NCBI RefSeq assembly: GCF_022539315.1
Contig: NC_066314.1
Span: 54,931,180-54,995,179 of the forward strand
Reading direction: 5' to 3'
From: Serinus canaria
Lineage: Eukaryota; Chordata; Aves; Passeriformes; Fringillidae
Length of the DNA: 64,000 nucleotides
Shown here one piece after another: positions 61,577-64,000 of the stretch. The notes under the pieces were generated by a model, which was not told the origin of the DNA, did no database searches, and saw only the letters and a list, made by a program, of their open reading frames with translations. A program made the position numbers and the translations under genes. Each line of letters opens with the position of its first letter. Within the stretch, counting starts at the first letter, position 1.

Positions 61577-64000
61577 CATAAGGTGGTCTCATGTCCCAGT
61601 GCACAGCCGCTCCATCACAGCCAGGCAGGAGATTCTACCCAAGCAGAGCCATCCTCCAAGGTTCTAGCACAGAGCAGCTCAGTTAAAGGTGCTGGTTTGC
61701 ATCAGTGCTTGTTTCTTTCCCTTTGCAAATCGAAGGATATCTCTGCCTTGATTTGTAATCATAGAGAAATGCAAATTTGCATCTAACTATAGTCTTTCTG
61801 GCAAAGCCCCCTCCCTCATGGAAAGTTCTTTAATTCAGCATGCGTTTGTTCAGATTTTCAATCTGCTGAAATGTCTCATTTACTGGATTATTCACCATTT
61901 AGTAATTATGTTCATTTGGGCACCTCAAAAGGGAATTTTATACAGATTTTCTTATGCAGGGAGGCAGATGAGTATGTACATACACGCTCCATATGCAGTC
62001 AGAAACTACAGAAAGCTGAGAAACAGCATTGTAAAATGAAAAGTAACAGGGCCTAAAAAAACCTGAAAAATAGGTTATGCAGCAGCATCTCCCAGAGTCC
62101 TTTTCCCTCTGCAGGAGCAGTGCCTACACTTGCCATGGATAGGTAGTGGGAGACCACCCTTGGCCACCCCTGCCCTGCTTCCAGCATATGGCATGAGGAG
62201 CACCTCACCCTGACTTTCCTTGCTATGAGATCAATCTAGTTTGCAAAGCACCCTCCTTTTATTTTTTTAAATAAATAATCTTCATTAGAAGGCAGCAAAC
62301 TAAAACAAACATTAAATCACATCCTCACAGAAATATAAATATGAAATTAAATTCACAGCAATTGAATTACTAGAGCTGTCATATCACAGAAAGAATAACT
62401 TCAGAGAAGAGCATACCTCCAGCTATTAGTTAATTTTCCAGTACACTAATTCAGGCTATTTGTTAATGGATTTTGCCATGCCTGATTACCAATCAGTTAA
62501 AAACCAAACCTCTTGCTTGGAATCTACTGGTTATCCACAGCCATTTCTCCAAAGATACAAAGCAGGATTTCCATAAACTTGCTTTAACTCCCCAATAGGC
62601 AATTAATTCTTAAACCCCTCATGCTGGATTTGCTTCAGTGCTTGGATGAGAGGAAATCAGAGATATTGGAAAGTAATAAGGTCCAATACACTTTGCTACA
62701 TGCAAATATGACTAAGTATGCAGAGAGGCTGCCACTGAACAGTCAGCATAATTACCTGCAGCTAATCCAAAATAGTTTATGAGCAAAACCAGAGTGAGCA
62801 GTTCATGCTGCTACTAGGATTGCAAAGGAGGCTTTCTTGATTGCACTGACTCTAAGCCAGCAACAAACGGATTTTGTGGAGCCACCAAGTTTGTGATAGA
62901 TTTTGTTCCAGAGGAAAGTTGTGATGAGGAGGAGGTGGGATCACCTCCCAGACATGTGTCCATGGTTCTCCCCATAACAGGGTCAGCACCCAGGTGCCCA
63001 CACTCCTCCCACCCTGCCTTCCATTTGTGTCCCATGGGTGGAGTCTGTCACTTTCACAAGCACTCTGTGACAATCCTGCTTGGTCTAGGAGCGGCCCTGG
63101 AAGGTGGCCATGCAACATCCCCATGTCAGCAGACTATGTATTTTGAAAAGGATTTTCCAACATTTTCTAATCTGGTTTAACTCCCACTGAATTCACAGCT
63201 AAGTCAGTGGTGGGAGTTTTCAAAAAAGAACACCCACGGGCCAGAGAAAACACCATTTTTGGACAGCATCAATGCCTCCTCTGGGTAGAGGAGGTAGGAG
63301 GGAAGGCACTACCTGCCTGGCACACATTCCACATCTCCTCGCACACAGTCACCTCTGAGAGACCTTTATTCTTCTGCCCTCAGAGCTGTGTGGTCACTTC
63401 CACCCATGTATTACCACCAGTGCTGGCAGCATTACATACCCAGCCTTGTAGGAATAACCTCACAAGAACAAGGCAGTGACAAGTCAGAGAGCATTTTTCA
63501 GCATGCTCAGTGAGGTTGTTTGCTGATGGATTTTGATATACTTGATTACTGAGCCATTAAAAAATCTCTTTGGAAGTACTGTCTGCCCGCCAGCATTTCC
63601 CCAATGGGTATTCTCCTGAGCATTTATGTGACAGCTTACATGCAGCTGGGCTCCAGCAAAGACTCAGGCCATCTGTCTCAGGCTCTGCATCATCAGAAGC
63701 AGCACAAGCTGGGACCTCAGAACGGGCATTAAAGCACACCATGCTCAGCCTGCTGGTCACTGAACCCTTTCCTCTAAGGGACACAGACCGGAAGGTTCCC
63801 AACCATCCATCAGGATTGTGTTTTCTCACCTGTGTTCCTCTGTCTTTCTGCTGTCAGCATCTTCTTGGAAGGTAAGACAAGGAGAACTGTGAGGCTGTTA
63901 AGAAAATATAAACCTTACCTGTGTACCCTCCAGCTATCCCCCCAGTACCAGCCAAGTTTCTTCCTCCTTCAGGCTACCTGTGCCTGATTGCTCTCCTTCT
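61577..64000. other. Gene-free stretch to window end
   Basis: No gene is recognised. Two weakly similar segments (about 62452-62555 and 63505-63605) both contain TGATGGATTTTG- and GATTAC-type blocks. Confidence 0.45.

Noticed and set aside
1..64000. tRNA, snRNA, 7SK, Y RNA or CRISPR-like arrays
   Set aside because: I looked for the conserved starts and boxes of these RNAs and for regularly spaced repeats on both strands and saw none that held up.

Overview
The window looks like mostly non-coding nuclear DNA from a bird, probably a songbird. It is AT-rich, and nearly all of the 64 kb has no recognisable gene. The avian signature comes from CR1 LINE tails (one clear copy at 48983-49438), an avian ERVL-type LTR at about 2974-3522, several other avian-style solo LTRs, and an intact intronless ITPRIPL1-like coding region of the kind that is multiplied in bird genomes. 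There are no bacterial genes, operons or CRISPR arrays.

Layout. 1-27 kb is unannotated DNA with one good ERVL LTR (2974-3522), a fragment of the same family (about 17440-17575), two weaker LTR candidates (5616-6150 and 20871-21184), a pair of related direct repeats (7784-7900 and 9714-9833), an old minisatellite of about 25-bp units (19546-19945) and a CR1 fragment (22914-23008). 27.9-41.9 kb holds one endogenous retrovirus family in three places. There are solo LTRs at 27954-28340 and 41514-41900, and a two-LTR element at 36328-40313, all on the minus strand and all with 6-bp target duplications. The two-LTR element has no visible pol or env. It carries a GC-rich, broken gag-like region and a second, unrelated LTR inside it. 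46.4-47.4 kb is a long inverted repeat, 47799-47894 is a perfect 48-bp tandem duplication, and 49 kb is a CR1.

54.8-61.6 kb is the only gene-bearing part. An intact 562-codon ITPRIPL1-like reading frame lies on the minus strand (56286-57974), with a plausible short 5' UTR intron and a CRE-like promoter. It is bracketed by a 100-bp direct repeat pair that is 99% identical (54805-54904 and 60123-60222). A cluster of LTR-like sequences (59111-61576) lies on its 5' side. 61.6-64 kb shows nothing I can name.

I did not find evidence for a new biological system. The best candidates for a second look are the composite gag-bearing element with a leader repeated around its primer site, the inverted repeat whose divergence is confined to one half, and the ITPRIPL1-like protein with its Asn/Ala/Glu-rich acidic linker. 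All family names rest on recognition by eye; no alignment or database search was run.
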